Positions 1 through 7,429 of a stretch of 35,124 nt of DNA are shown here, piece after piece (within the stretch, counting starts at the first letter, position 1; each line of letters begins with the position of its first letter). Origin of the DNA: Winkia neuii subsp. neuii DSM 8576 (GTDB lineage: Bacteria > Actinomycetota > Actinomycetes > Actinomycetales > Actinomycetaceae). The notes under the pieces are model-generated. The model had not been told where the DNA came from and searched no databases. It worked only from the letters and a program-made list of their open reading frames with translations. A program made the translations under genes and the position numbers. Location of the stretch: assembly GCF_000420405.1 (NCBI RefSeq), contig NZ_ATUW01000013.1, positions 1 to 35,124 of the forward strand, in the 5' to 3' direction.

Positions 1-246
1 GGCTTCGATGAAGAATTTGCCGGTGGCTATTGCGCCTTCTTGGGTGTTGTTTTGTGCTTGGACGGGTAGTAGGGGTGGGCCGTCTTCCCACCCGGATTTT
101 GGGGTTGGTGTTTGTGATGGGGTTTGGGTTGGGCTTGGTTGGGTGGGTTTTTCTTCTGGGGTGGAGTTTTTAGCCGTGGAGCAGCCGGTGCATAGGAGGG
201 CGAGTGCTAGGGCAGTGGCGGCTAGATGCTTCGTTGCATGTTTCAC
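1..246 (-). CDS. Lipoprotein, DUF6318-like (5' part only, runs off left edge)
   Basis: Read on the minus strand from a GTG at 246, the frame stays open for 82 codons to the window edge. Residues 1-22 form a lipoprotein signal peptide: KH..KH, a hydrophobic stretch, then lipobox LCTGC with the lipidated Cys at 22. A Pro/Thr/Gln-rich linker (about 30-50) follows, then a segment containing LLPVQAQNNTQEGA. That pattern (P..A..NT.EGA..) reminds me of DUF6318, a family of actinobacterial surface lipoproteins of unknown function; this is recall, not a search. It should be anchored on the outer face of the membrane. No clear Shine-Dalgarno precedes the GTG; an in-frame TTG 12 codons upstream is an alternative start. 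The overlapping plus-strand frame lacks protein-like character. Confidence 0.72.
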   Translation of the reverse strand, partial: MKHATKHLAATALALALLCTGCSTAKNSTPEEKPTQPSPTQTPSQTPTPKSGWEDGPPLLPVQAQNNTQEGAIATGKFFIEA

Positions 247-729
247 AAAAATAAAAATACCGACCGGCTTTTTCCCTCGCAACCGCTTCAGAACAATCTG
301 TGGATAAGTCCGCCAGCCGCCCCCGATCGCCCCCGGCCGCCCCGTTGCGTGCAAAAGCCATATCGAAACCATTCCAAGTAGTTGGGCTAGCGGGCCCGCC
401 CCCTCTCTAGGCCGCCCTCGCCCTCGGCAAAATCTGTAAATCCGCACTGGCGAACTGGCGTAGCGCCCCCTGAAACCTCCCCGCCAGAATCCGCACTATA
501 GTACCGAAAACCGTCCGTGGCGGGGCTCTTCCCTTGAAACGTTATGTCCTTTCTGAGACAGTAAGTGTGGATCATTCTTGTCCGCATGAAATTGTGGGCG
601 TGCGAATGCGTGCCATTTCCCCGAACCCTAAAGAAGGTGGTTTATCGCCGATTCCAGCTATAACTGAACACATTGCAGGCCGCGAAAGATTAGCGATCTT
701 TAGCCCCTGCACGCACCCCGAAGGGAAAC
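247..729. other. Intergenic region between divergent lipoprotein and betaine-transporter genes
   Basis: About 480 bases with no convincing gene. It should hold the promoters of both divergent neighbours. Visible items are one perfect DnaA-box-like 9-mer (TTATCCACA on the minus strand, 299-307), a GC-rich stretch around 400-420 with two copies of GCCCTCG, and a small dyad at 685-701 close to the downstream start. Short frames inside it are Arg/Pro-rich and have no ribosome binding sites. Confidence 0.6.
685..701. promoter_or_regulatory. Dyad AAAGAT-N5-ATCTTT upstream of the betaine importer
   Basis: Perfect 6-bp arms separated by TAGCG, ending 28 bases before the ATG at 730. The position fits an operator in the 5' leader of the osmolyte importer, but the arms are short and no regulator is encoded nearby. 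The ribosome binding site is the separate GAAGGG at about 719-724. Confidence 0.3.
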
Positions 730-2172
730 ATGAACATCCTCGAATGCGACCATGTTTATAAGATCTTTGGAAGGGACAAAAAGCAAGTAGTTCAAAAGCT
801 CAAAGACGGCGTCGATCCTAAATCGATAAAAGGCGCCACGGTAGCTGTGAACGATGTTTCTTTCGACGTAAAAGAGGGCGAAATATTTGTTGTCATGGGC
901 CTGTCAGGCTCGGGCAAATCGACTTTACTGCGAACACTAAATGCCCTCGGCCCCGCAACAGCGGGCACTGTGAAAATTAAAGGCACTGACATTACCAAGC
1001 TGAAGCCAGCTGAGCTGCGCAAGGTGCGCCAGCAATCCATGTCGATGGTTTTTCAGCATTTCGCATTACTTCCCCATAGAACAGTCTTAGAAAATGCTGC
1101 CTACCCGCTCGAAATTGCGGGTGTCAGCAAAGAAGAGCGCGAGGCGAAAGCCCGCCACGAACTGCAAGTAGCCGGCCTTGAAGGGCGCGAGGATTCCTAC
1201 CCCTCGCAGCTTTCTGGCGGCATGCAACAGCGTGTGGGATTGGCTCGCGCGTTGTGCGCCGAGGGCGACATTTTGTTAATGGACGAAGCATTCTCCGCCC
1301 TCGACCCCCTTATTCGCCGCGATATGCAGGAGCTGCTGCTGGAAATTCAGGCGCGCTCCAAGCGGACCATTATTTTTATTACTCACGATTTGAACGAAGC
1401 CATGCTGCTTGGCAATCGCATTGCGGTTATGCGCAACGGCCAGATTGTTCAGGTTGGTACAGCCGAAGAGATTCTTACGAATCCGGCTAACGAGTACGTG
1501 GCCAAATTTGTGCAGGATGTTGACCGTTCGCGCGTTATTACGGCCTCTTCGATTATGCGCCGCCCCGTGATGCGCATATATCTAAACGATGGCCCCAGGG
1601 TGGTTTTGCGCAAGCTCGAGGAAACCGATTTGCAAGGCGGCTGGGTTACAGCCTCTGGCGACAGGCGCCTGCACGGGTATGTCGAGGGCGACGAAATCGC
1701 CGACGCCCTCAGCAAGAATCCTAACCTGGACACGATCCGGGACCTGGTGCACTATTCGCACCCGGGTATTTCGGCGGACACTCCGCTTTCGGAAATCATT
1801 TTGCCGTCTGCTTCCAAGCCGATCCCCGTGCCCGTCGTTTCTAAGGACGGCCGCCTAGAGGGAATCATCGGCCGCGTGGCCCTGCTGCGTGCCCTTGGCG
1901 AGGGCAGTGGAAACGAGGTAACTCCTGTTTCTACCGGCTCTATCCCAAAGGTGGGCGAGTCTAGTTCGCCCACGCAAGAAGGGGCGGGTGCCAGTGCCAG
2001 CAGCAGTGCCAGTGAGGGCCTCCAAAACGCCACCGTTGCCGGTGGTCGAAGCAGCGCGCGCGAGGGCGTAGCGCCAGCCTCCGATACCTCTTCCGCCGCT
2101 CCCGAAACCAAGGCGGGGCGTGGTTCGGACCCGGCTGCGGGTTCTACTGTTCAGGAAGGTGATGCCGAATGA
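730..2172 (+). CDS. opuAA: Glycine betaine/proline ABC importer, ATP-binding subunit with CBS domains (ProV/OpuAA type)
   Basis: This 480-residue ATPase powers import of glycine betaine or related osmolytes through the permease encoded just downstream. ABC motifs are complete: Walker A GLSGSGKST (57-65), Q-loop Q109, signature LSGGMQQR (161-168), Walker B ILLMDE (181-186) and H-loop H219. FQHFALLPHRTV and the inserted KLKDGVDP near residue 25 are typical of the ProV/OpuAA branch. Residues about 270-395 look like a tandem CBS module, which in OpuA-type transporters senses ionic strength and gates transport. The last 85 residues are a Ser/Ala/Gly/Glu-rich low-complexity tail absent from most family members. 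GAAGGG precedes the ATG. Its stop overlaps the next start as ATGA, indicating translational coupling. Confidence 0.93.
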   Translation: MNILECDHVYKIFGRDKKQVVQKLKDGVDPKSIKGATVAVNDVSFDVKEGEIFVVMGLSGSGKSTLLRTLNALGPATAGTVKIKGTDITKLKPAELRKVRQQSMSMVFQHFALLPHRTVLENAAYPLEIAGVSKEEREAKARHELQVAGLEGREDSYPSQLSGGMQQRVGLARALCAEGDILLMDEAFSALDPLIRRDMQELLLEIQARSKRTIIFITHDLNEAMLLGNRIAVMRNGQIVQVGTAEEILTNPANEYVAKFVQDVDRSRVITASSIMRRPVMRIYLNDGPRVVLRKLEETDLQGGWVTASGDRRLHGYVEGDEIADALSKNPNLDTIRDLVHYSHPGISADTPLSEIILPSASKPIPVPVVSKDGRLEGIIGRVALLRALGEGSGNEVTPVSTGSIPKVGESSSPTQEGAGASASSSASEGLQNATVAGGRSSAREGVAPASDTSSAAPETKAGRGSDPAAGSTVQEGDAE

Positions 2173-3947
2173 TGCCCATGGTTCTTGATTCCTTCCGCAT
2201 CCCGTTGGGCGGCTGGGTATCGGGCGCGGTCGATTGGATGATCGCTTCCTGGTCTGGCTTCTTCAACGTGATCTCAACTATCTTTCAGGGTATTAATGAT
2301 GTGTTGCAGGCGATCTTGCTCACGCCCCCATTTTGGGTGTGGATCTTGGTGTTCACTCTGCTTGGCTGGTGGGCGAAGGGCTGGAAGCTTGCCCTCGGCT
2401 CGTTCCTGGGGTTCATGCTGATCTACGGCATGGATCAGTGGGACAATGCTATGCAATCGTTGGCGCTGGTCATACTGGCCTCAGCCATAGCTATCCTTAT
2501 AGGTATTCCGCTGGGTATTTGGGCGGCTAGATCTAAACGCGTTTCGGCGGTGCTGCGCCCAATCTTAGATTTCTTGCAGACCATGCCCGCGTTCGTCTAC
2601 CTGATCCCGTTCGTGGTGCTGTTCTCGGTGGGCGTGGTGCCCGCCATTGTGGCTACGATCCTGTTCGCTATTGCCCCGGCCGTGCGCTTCACCGAGCTGG
2701 GAATAAAGCAAGTTGACAAGGAGGTCGTCGAAGCGGCCTACGCTTTTGGCGCCACCCCGCGTCGCGTCCTCTTCCAAGTGCAACTGCCCCTGGCGCGCCA
2801 AACCATTATGGGTGGCGTAAACCAGGTGATCATGCTGTCCTTGTCGATGGTTGTGATCGCCGGCATGGTTGGTGCTGGTGGCCTGGGTGCAGATGTAGTG
2901 ACCGCGCTGAACCGCGTGAACATGTCTCTCGGCGCCGAAGCTGGTCTGTCCGTGGTGATCCTGGCGATGTTCCTAGACCGCGTTACCGGCTCGCGGGCTG
3001 GCCGCAAGGCCGCTGCAGGCGACGGTGAGGGCGGTGCAGGCAAGTCCGTTCTGGATCGCATCGTCAAGCCGGCTGCGCTGTTGGCCGCTCTTGCGTTGGC
3101 TTTGGGCTGGACTGCCGTGGGCGCCTTCGGGGGCAGCGCGGGTTCCGATAAGACGATCCGCATTGGTGTTGCTTCCGGTTGGGACGAGGGCGTAGTAATT
3201 TCGAACGCTATGAAGGTCGCCCTCGAAGAGCAGGGCTACGACGTGAAGCTGCAAGATGCCGAGGTGGGGGTCATCTTTACCGGCCTCGCCGAGGGCGACT
3301 TCGACCTGCTGATGGACGGCTGGCTGCCCACCACCCACAAGGACTACGCCGAAAAGTACGGCGACCAGATTCAGGATTTTGGTGCTTGGTATGACAAGGC
3401 GAAGTTGACCATTGCAGTGAATAAGGATGCCCCTATTGATTCGCTGGACGAACTGGCTGCGAATGCGGACAAGTTCAAAAACGAAATCATAGGTATCGAC
3501 GCAGGTGCGGGCCTTACGCGCGTAACTAAGAACCAGGTTATCCCGCAGTACGGGCTCGAGGATATGAACTTCAAGATCTCCTCGACCGCAACCATGCTGG
3601 GAGCTCTGAAGGGGGCAATGCAATCTGGGGACGACATAGTGGTTACGCTGTGGTCCCCGCACTGGGCCTATGATGCTTTCGACATCAAGGACCTGAAGGA
3701 TCCGAAGGGCGCGCTCGGTGGAGCCGAGAAGTGCCACTCCTTCGGCCGCGGCGACTTTACGAAGGACAATCCCGAGGTTGCTGAAATGCTGAAGCACCTG
3801 AAGGTTTCCGACGAGCAGCTGTACTCGCTCGAGAACTACGTGTTAAACGAGAAGGAGGGGAAGAACTTGGTCCAGGACACCCGTGATTGGATGGACAAGC
3901 ACCCCGATTTCAAGAAGCAGTTCAAGCTGAAGGAAGCTACCAAGTAG
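2169..3947 (+). CDS. opuABC: Glycine betaine ABC importer, permease fused to substrate-binding domain (OpuABC type)
   Basis: A single 592-residue chain combines the transmembrane subunit (about 45-275) and an OpuAC/ProX-type binding domain (about 326-592), as in the lactococcal OpuABC fusion. The permease half carries the coupling-loop EAA motif EAAYAFGATPRRVLFQVQLP (188-207). A further hydrophobic helix (301-322) follows an Ala/Gly-rich linker and would carry the chain out of the membrane so that the receptor faces outside. The receptor keeps aromatic residues suited to a quaternary ammonium cage: W338 in SGWDEG, W385 in DGWLPTTH, and W495/W499 in LWSPHW. The start overlaps the ATPase stop by 4 nt. 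With the MscS-type channel at 4866, this makes an osmotic-stress neighbourhood. Substrate preference among betaine, proline betaine and carnitine cannot be read from sequence. Confidence 0.93.
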   Translation: MMPMVLDSFRIPLGGWVSGAVDWMIASWSGFFNVISTIFQGINDVLQAILLTPPFWVWILVFTLLGWWAKGWKLALGSFLGFMLIYGMDQWDNAMQSLALVILASAIAILIGIPLGIWAARSKRVSAVLRPILDFLQTMPAFVYLIPFVVLFSVGVVPAIVATILFAIAPAVRFTELGIKQVDKEVVEAAYAFGATPRRVLFQVQLPLARQTIMGGVNQVIMLSLSMVVIAGMVGAGGLGADVVTALNRVNMSLGAEAGLSVVILAMFLDRVTGSRAGRKAAAGDGEGGAGKSVLDRIVKPAALLAALALALGWTAVGAFGGSAGSDKTIRIGVASGWDEGVVISNAMKVALEEQGYDVKLQDAEVGVIFTGLAEGDFDLLMDGWLPTTHKDYAEKYGDQIQDFGAWYDKAKLTIAVNKDAPIDSLDELAANADKFKNEIIGIDAGAGLTRVTKNQVIPQYGLEDMNFKISSTATMLGALKGAMQSGDDIVVTLWSPHWAYDAFDIKDLKDPKGALGGAEKCHSFGRGDFTKDNPEVAEMLKHLKVSDEQLYSLENYVLNEKEGKNLVQDTRDWMDKHPDFKKQFKLKEATK

Positions 3948-4040
3948 TTGTGGCCTTCCCTGGCAGCTTAGCTGGTGGCCCCGGCTAGTTGGGGGTGCCG
4001 GCTTTGCCGGGGCGGCTGGCCCTGACAGTTGGAAGTTGTG

Positions 4041-4080
4041 CCGCAGGCAGGACGTTCGTTTTGCCTGCGGCTTTTCCTTT
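4041..4080 (+). terminator. Rho-independent terminator of the betaine importer operon
   Basis: Perfect 9-bp stem CCGCAGGCA (4041-4049) / TGCCTGCGG (4062-4070), loop of 12, followed by CTTTTCCTTT. It lies about 95 nt past the importer stop. Confidence 0.8.
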
Positions 4081-4135
4081 GCCGTTTTAGTTGCCCGGCC
4101 AGGTGCTGGACGTTAGCCCGGCTTTTGGCAGGACC

Positions 4136-4190
4136 AGGCTTTGGGTAGCGCCAAGGCTTTTGGGTAGCGGCCAGGCTTTTGGTAACGCCA
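4136..4190. repeat. Three tandem 18-19 nt direct repeats (AGGCTTTTGGGTAGCGCCA-like)
   Basis: Units are 4136-4153, 4154-4172 and 4173-4190, differing at a few positions. A degenerate fourth unit may precede at 4119-4135. The repeats are non-coding and lie between two opposing terminators, so a length-variable spacer is the simplest reading. Confidence 0.75.
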
Positions 4191-4312
4191 AGGGGCGCGG
4201 AAAGGTGGGTGTGGGCCGCCAGCTAGGGGCAGAAGGCTCGTTGCAAGAGGGGCGAGGGCGCGTAGCAGGCCGGGCGCGAATCGCAGGGCGCACCCATAGA
4301 CGTGTGGCGCAG

Positions 4313-4350
4313 AAATAAAAATAGAGGCCGCAACCAAAGTTGCGACCTCT
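4313..4350 (-). terminator. Rho-independent terminator of the tRNA-Glu/Asp/Phe cluster
   Basis: On the minus strand, AGAGGTCGCAAC pairs with GTTGCGGCCTCT around a TTTG loop (4323-4350; one G-T pair), then ATTTTTATTT. It begins 5 nt after the tRNA-Phe gene. Confidence 0.85.
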
Positions 4351-4355
4351 GACTG

Positions 4356-4428
4356 TGGCTCCGACCGGCGTCGATCCGGTGACCTTTCGATTTTCAGTCG
4401 AACGCTCTACCAACTGAGCTACAGAGCC
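4356..4428 (-). tRNA. tRNA-Phe (GAA)
   Basis: 73-nt cloverleaf with acceptor GGCTCTG / CGGAGCC plus discriminator A. D-arm GTAGCTCAGTTGGTAGAGC, anticodon loop CTGAAAA with GAA, and T-loop GGATCGACGCC are all visible. CCA is not encoded. It is the last gene of the minus-strand cluster. Confidence 0.97.
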
Positions 4429-4437
4429 ATTCGTAGA

Positions 4438-4459
4438 CAAAAACCCGGGAAACCCGGGT
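4438..4459 (-). terminator. Short hairpin with T run between tRNA-Asp and tRNA-Phe
   Basis: On the minus strand, ACCCGGG, loop TTT, CCCGGGT, then TTTT. It may partly terminate the transcript after tRNA-Asp or act as a processing signal, since tRNA-Phe is read from the same strand downstream. Confidence 0.55.
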
Positions 4460-4466
4460 CTGTCAG

Positions 4467-4540
4467 CGACCCTGACGGGACTTGAACCCGCGACCTCCGC
4501 CGTGACAGGGCGGCGCGCTAACCAACTGCGCTACAGGGCC
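4467..4540 (-). tRNA. tRNA-Asp (GTC)
   Basis: 74-nt cloverleaf with acceptor GGCCCTG / CAGGGTC (one G-T pair) and discriminator G. Anticodon stem-loop CCGCCCTGTCACGGCGG carries GTC, and the T-arm contains GGGTTCAAGTCCC. CCA is not encoded. Confidence 0.97.
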
Positions 4541-4588
4541 ATGGTAGGCAATGCCTAAAATATTCAATTGTGTCGCCCTTGGCGACCG

Positions 4589-4661
<73 letters not shown>

Positions 4662-4852
4662 CTATCTTTTTGGCTCCCGAGCGTTTCGGCTTCCGCCGTC
4701 TCCCTCGGACTCGATAAAGCTTACGCGAAAAGATGGGCGAACACAAAATTGATTTGACGTGAGCCTGCTCACCGCTACGAATGTATCAAAACGGCGTTGA
4801 AGATTACACGCCTTTAATTGAGATTTGACCAGCCGACGCGCCCCGGCTCCAC

Positions 4853-4866
4853 TAGCCTTGAGTACA
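4853..4866 (+). promoter_or_regulatory. Leaderless-type -10 box (TAGCCT) at the mscS-like gene
   Basis: TAGCCT (4853-4858) fits TAnnnT and is followed by exactly 7 nt before the ATG at 4866, so transcription should begin at or next to the start codon. There is no Shine-Dalgarno there. A TTGACC lies at 4825-4830, but the 22-nt spacing is long for a -35 element. Confidence 0.5.
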
Positions 4867-7025
4867 TGATCTGCTCTGCGTTATTTGCCGGTGCCGCACG
4901 CGCCTATGTTGCTTTCGACCAGGGGCTTTGGGGCCTCGCTGGGCAAGCTTCGGGTTTGAGCCATTCCTATTCGGCCGGCCCCTCGCGCCCGCTTTTGCCG
5001 TTGCCTGCAGCAGACCCTTCCCCCTCGCCGTCGCCCTCGGAATCGGGATCCCTGCCATCAAGTGAGGACATTTCCGAAACTGTAGATAAGGCCACCAAGG
5101 GCACTGTCGATCTGCTGCACCTGGTTTTGTGGGCGGCGATTGGCGCGGGCATTGGGATTGCGCTCATGTTCTTGATGCACGTGGTGCTTTCCATGGTGGC
5201 TCACCGCCAACGCTTTGTGCGAATGGTGAAAAATCGGGTGATTTTGCCGGGCTACTTTACTTGCGCAGCCTTTGGCGGCCACATTGGTTTGGCTTACGCG
5301 TTCGATCCGGCTACGGCCTCGGGTGCTTCGTGGGTGCAGGTGGCAAAGCACGCGATCTTGTTGCTCGGCTACGCCGGGGTGGGGTGGCTGGCGTTTGCGG
5401 CGGCAAACGTTATCGAGGATGTTGCCGCAAATCAGAAGGACCCGCACGATCGGCAGGCGCGCCGCATCCAGACGCAGGCGCAGGTGCTGCGACGCGTGTT
5501 GCAGGCGGTCATAATCGTGTTGACGATAATCGCCATGGCGCTGACCTATCCTGCCGCGCGAGCCGCAATGGCATCGGTTTTAGCGTCAGCTGGTATCGCT
5601 TCGTTGATCGCCGGTCTTGCAGCCCAGTCCACTTTGGCGAACATGTTCGCCGGGTTGCAGGTGGCTTTCGCCGATGCGATACGCGTGGGCGACGTGGTGA
5701 TCGTAAAGGGCCTGGACGGTTCGGAATTGCAGGGCACGATCGAAGAGATCACTTTGACCTACGTGGTGGTGCTGCTTTGGGACGACCGCCGCATGATTGT
5801 GCCTTCGACCTCGTTCACCCAAAAGGCATTCCAGAATTTGACGCGCCAAACTGCCCACCTGCTGGGGGCCGTGGAGTTGGAACTGGACTGGTCTGCGCCC
5901 GTGTCGCAGATTCGTGCCGAGGCCGAACGGTTGCTTTCCGCCTCTGACCTTTGGGACGGGCGTTCGGGCTCAGTGCAGGTGTCTGCTTCGGGAGCCGAGA
6001 CTATGACCGTGCGCATTGTGGCTAGCGCAGAAAATTCCGGCAAGTTGTGGGATTTGCGCTGCTACCTGCGCGAGCACATGTACGCGTGGCTGGTGTCTAA
6101 GGCGCCGTATGCGCTGCCGCGAGGGCGTTGGGTCCGCCAAGACGTGCAACAGATCAATCAGGACATGTCCGAAGAAAGAGTGGCTAACCTGGCGCAGGAG
6201 CTGGCGCAGATTTCCCATTCTGATGCGGACACGGCCTCGGATTTGGCCATAGATAAGATGGACACTTCGGATGCTATCCAAAAGGTTCTAAAGCAGAATC
6301 AGGCCCAGAAGCAGCGGCAGAAGAAGCATGTGGCCCATTCGCCGCATTCGTCTATCCATCAGGCGCGCCTGCAGGCCGCGAAGAAGAAGGCGCGCAGGCA
6401 GATTAAACGCCGGTCGTTGCGTTCGCGCGGCATAGCTATGCCGGCTCAGGGTGCACAAACCTCAATCCTGCCGGTGCAGGCGCTGGCCCCTAAAGAGGCT
6501 GCAGCTGCCGCAGTGGCTGTGGCTAAAGAATCAGTCTCCTCCCAGGGGCCCGACCAGCGTAGGGGGCAAAACGCTAAGGCAGGTGGAGCCAAGAAGGGCG
6601 TTTCCAAACAGGGAGTTTCCAAGGGCGCCGGCAAAAAGGGTCGGCCCAAGCGGAAGCAAAATGGGGGGCGGGCGCCCTCGGATGAGCAGGCGCGGCGCGA
6701 GGCAGCCCTCGTGGAAACCCAAATCCTTACGTCGGTGTTGCAGGAACAGGAGCGCCAGGCCCGCCTGGAGCACCCCGAAACTGAAACGACTATTTCCGAC
6801 CGAATGTTTTCGGGCTCGCCCGAGGCCGAAGAGCGAGCGCAGCAGCTCTTTTCGGGTCCGGCGGAAAACGGCGAGGGCGAAACCGCGGACGCCCCCAGGC
6901 CGGAGCGCGCGGGGGCCGGTAACGTGAAGGGTGAGGCAGCTCCGCCTGCGGATAAGGGTTTTGACGTAACCGACGGTGGGGTTGCAGAAACTAAGCTGAT
7001 GCCAAAGATTCGGGAGGAAGAATAA
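4866..7025 (+). CDS. MscS-family mechanosensitive channel with long charged C-terminal tail
   Basis: A 719-residue small-conductance mechanosensitive channel homolog that would release solutes on hypo-osmotic shock. After a Pro/Ser-rich N-terminal segment (PSPSPSPSES) come membrane helices at about 88-112, 125-147, 160-184 and 209-229. The pore-lining helix and start of the beta domain follow: Ala/Gly-rich ASVLASAGIASLIAGLAAQS, then ANMFAGLQVAFADAIRVGD (about 235-275). The conserved MscS body ends near 440. Roughly 280 further residues are Lys/Arg/Gln/Ala-rich and low complexity, presumably cytoplasmic, and unusual for MscS. I prefer the ATG at 4866 because of the TAnnnT box 7 nt upstream; an in-frame TTG at 4818 would add 16 residues. 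It touches msrB by one base. It could be a YbdG/YnaI-like rather than a true MscS channel. Confidence 0.9.
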   Translation: MICSALFAGAARAYVAFDQGLWGLAGQASGLSHSYSAGPSRPLLPLPAADPSPSPSPSESGSLPSSEDISETVDKATKGTVDLLHLVLWAAIGAGIGIALMFLMHVVLSMVAHRQRFVRMVKNRVILPGYFTCAAFGGHIGLAYAFDPATASGASWVQVAKHAILLLGYAGVGWLAFAAANVIEDVAANQKDPHDRQARRIQTQAQVLRRVLQAVIIVLTIIAMALTYPAARAAMASVLASAGIASLIAGLAAQSTLANMFAGLQVAFADAIRVGDVVIVKGLDGSELQGTIEEITLTYVVVLLWDDRRMIVPSTSFTQKAFQNLTRQTAHLLGAVELELDWSAPVSQIRAEAERLLSASDLWDGRSGSVQVSASGAETMTVRIVASAENSGKLWDLRCYLREHMYAWLVSKAPYALPRGRWVRQDVQQINQDMSEERVANLAQELAQISHSDADTASDLAIDKMDTSDAIQKVLKQNQAQKQRQKKHVAHSPHSSIHQARLQAAKKKARRQIKRRSLRSRGIAMPAQGAQTSILPVQALAPKEAAAAAVAVAKESVSSQGPDQRRGQNAKAGGAKKGVSKQGVSKGAGKKGRPKRKQNGGRAPSDEQARREAALVETQILTSVLQEQERQARLEHPETETTISDRMFSGSPEAEERAQQLFSGPAENGEGETADAPRPERAGAGNVKGEAAPPADKGFDVTDGGVAETKLMPKIREEE

Positions 7026-7429
7026 TGCCGGAAGATTTTTCTAAGTTTACTGAGGCTGACTGGCGGGGGCGGCTTACCCCCATGGAATACCACGTGTTGC
7101 GCGAGGCGGGCACCGAGCGCCCTGGCAGCGGGCAGTTGTTGGACGAACAGCGCGAGGGAATCTATTCGTGCCGGGCCTGTGGGGCCGAACTGTTCCGCAG
7201 CGACACGAAGTTTGAATCGGGCTGTGGGTGGCCGTCTTTTTACGATCCCCAGCAGGCGGCTGTAAATATTTCTACAGATACTTCCCATGGGATGGTGCGC
7301 CAGGAGGTGCGTTGCGCGCGCTGTAACTCGCATTTGGGGCACGTGTTCCCGGATGCTCCGCAAACTCCTACAGGTGAGCGTTATTGCATGAATTCTGTGG
7401 CACTTTCTTTCGCGCCTAAGGGCCGGTAA
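7025..7429 (+). CDS. msrB: Peptide-methionine (R)-S-oxide reductase MsrB
   Basis: This 134-residue enzyme reduces methionine-R-sulfoxide in proteins, using thioredoxin. Two zinc-binding CxxC pairs are present (C49/C52 in CRAC; C97/C100 in CARC). The family signature GCGWPSF is at 66-72. The catalytic cysteine is C121 in RYCMNS, so this is the Cys form and not a selenoprotein. GHVFPDAP replaces the usual GHVFPDGP, a mild change. The length matches stand-alone MsrB, and no MsrA is fused or adjacent. Its ATG overlaps the channel's TAA by one base (TAATG), so the two are probably co-translated. The next gene begins immediately after its stop, giving a three-gene operon. Confidence 0.96.
   Translation: MPEDFSKFTEADWRGRLTPMEYHVLREAGTERPGSGQLLDEQREGIYSCRACGAELFRSDTKFESGCGWPSFYDPQQAAVNISTDTSHGMVRQEVRCARCNSHLGHVFPDAPQTPTGERYCMNSVALSFAPKGR

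Larger units (their letters stand above)
3948..4355. other. Gene-free region after the betaine importer: hairpins and short tandem repeats
   Basis: About 400 bases with no gene. It holds a GC-rich hairpin without a T tract (GCCCCGGC 3978-3985 with GCCGGGGC 4006-4013), the likely importer terminator at 4041-4080, three tandem 18-19 nt units at 4136-4190, and the minus-strand terminator of the tRNA cluster at 4313-4350. It separates the importer from the opposing tRNA transcript. Confidence 0.6.

Noticed and set aside
8-307. Plus-strand 99-codon open frame at the left edge
   Set aside because: It is the shadow of the minus-strand lipoprotein gene, which has a proper signal peptide and lipobox. 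The plus frame is Gly/Trp/Val-rich with no ribosome binding site.
299-307. Perfect DnaA-box 9-mer (TTATCCACA on the minus strand), possible origin
   Set aside because: Single copy, with no cluster, no AT-rich unwinding region and no dnaA/dnaN nearby; one chance match is unremarkable.
2973-3797. Minus-strand open frame (274 codons) inside the betaine receptor domain
   Set aside because: Antisense to a well-defined OpuAC-type domain with conserved tryptophans; no independent evidence.
7385-7400. Selenocysteine form of MsrB
   Set aside because: The catalytic position is an ordinary TGC cysteine codon and no in-frame TGA occurs.
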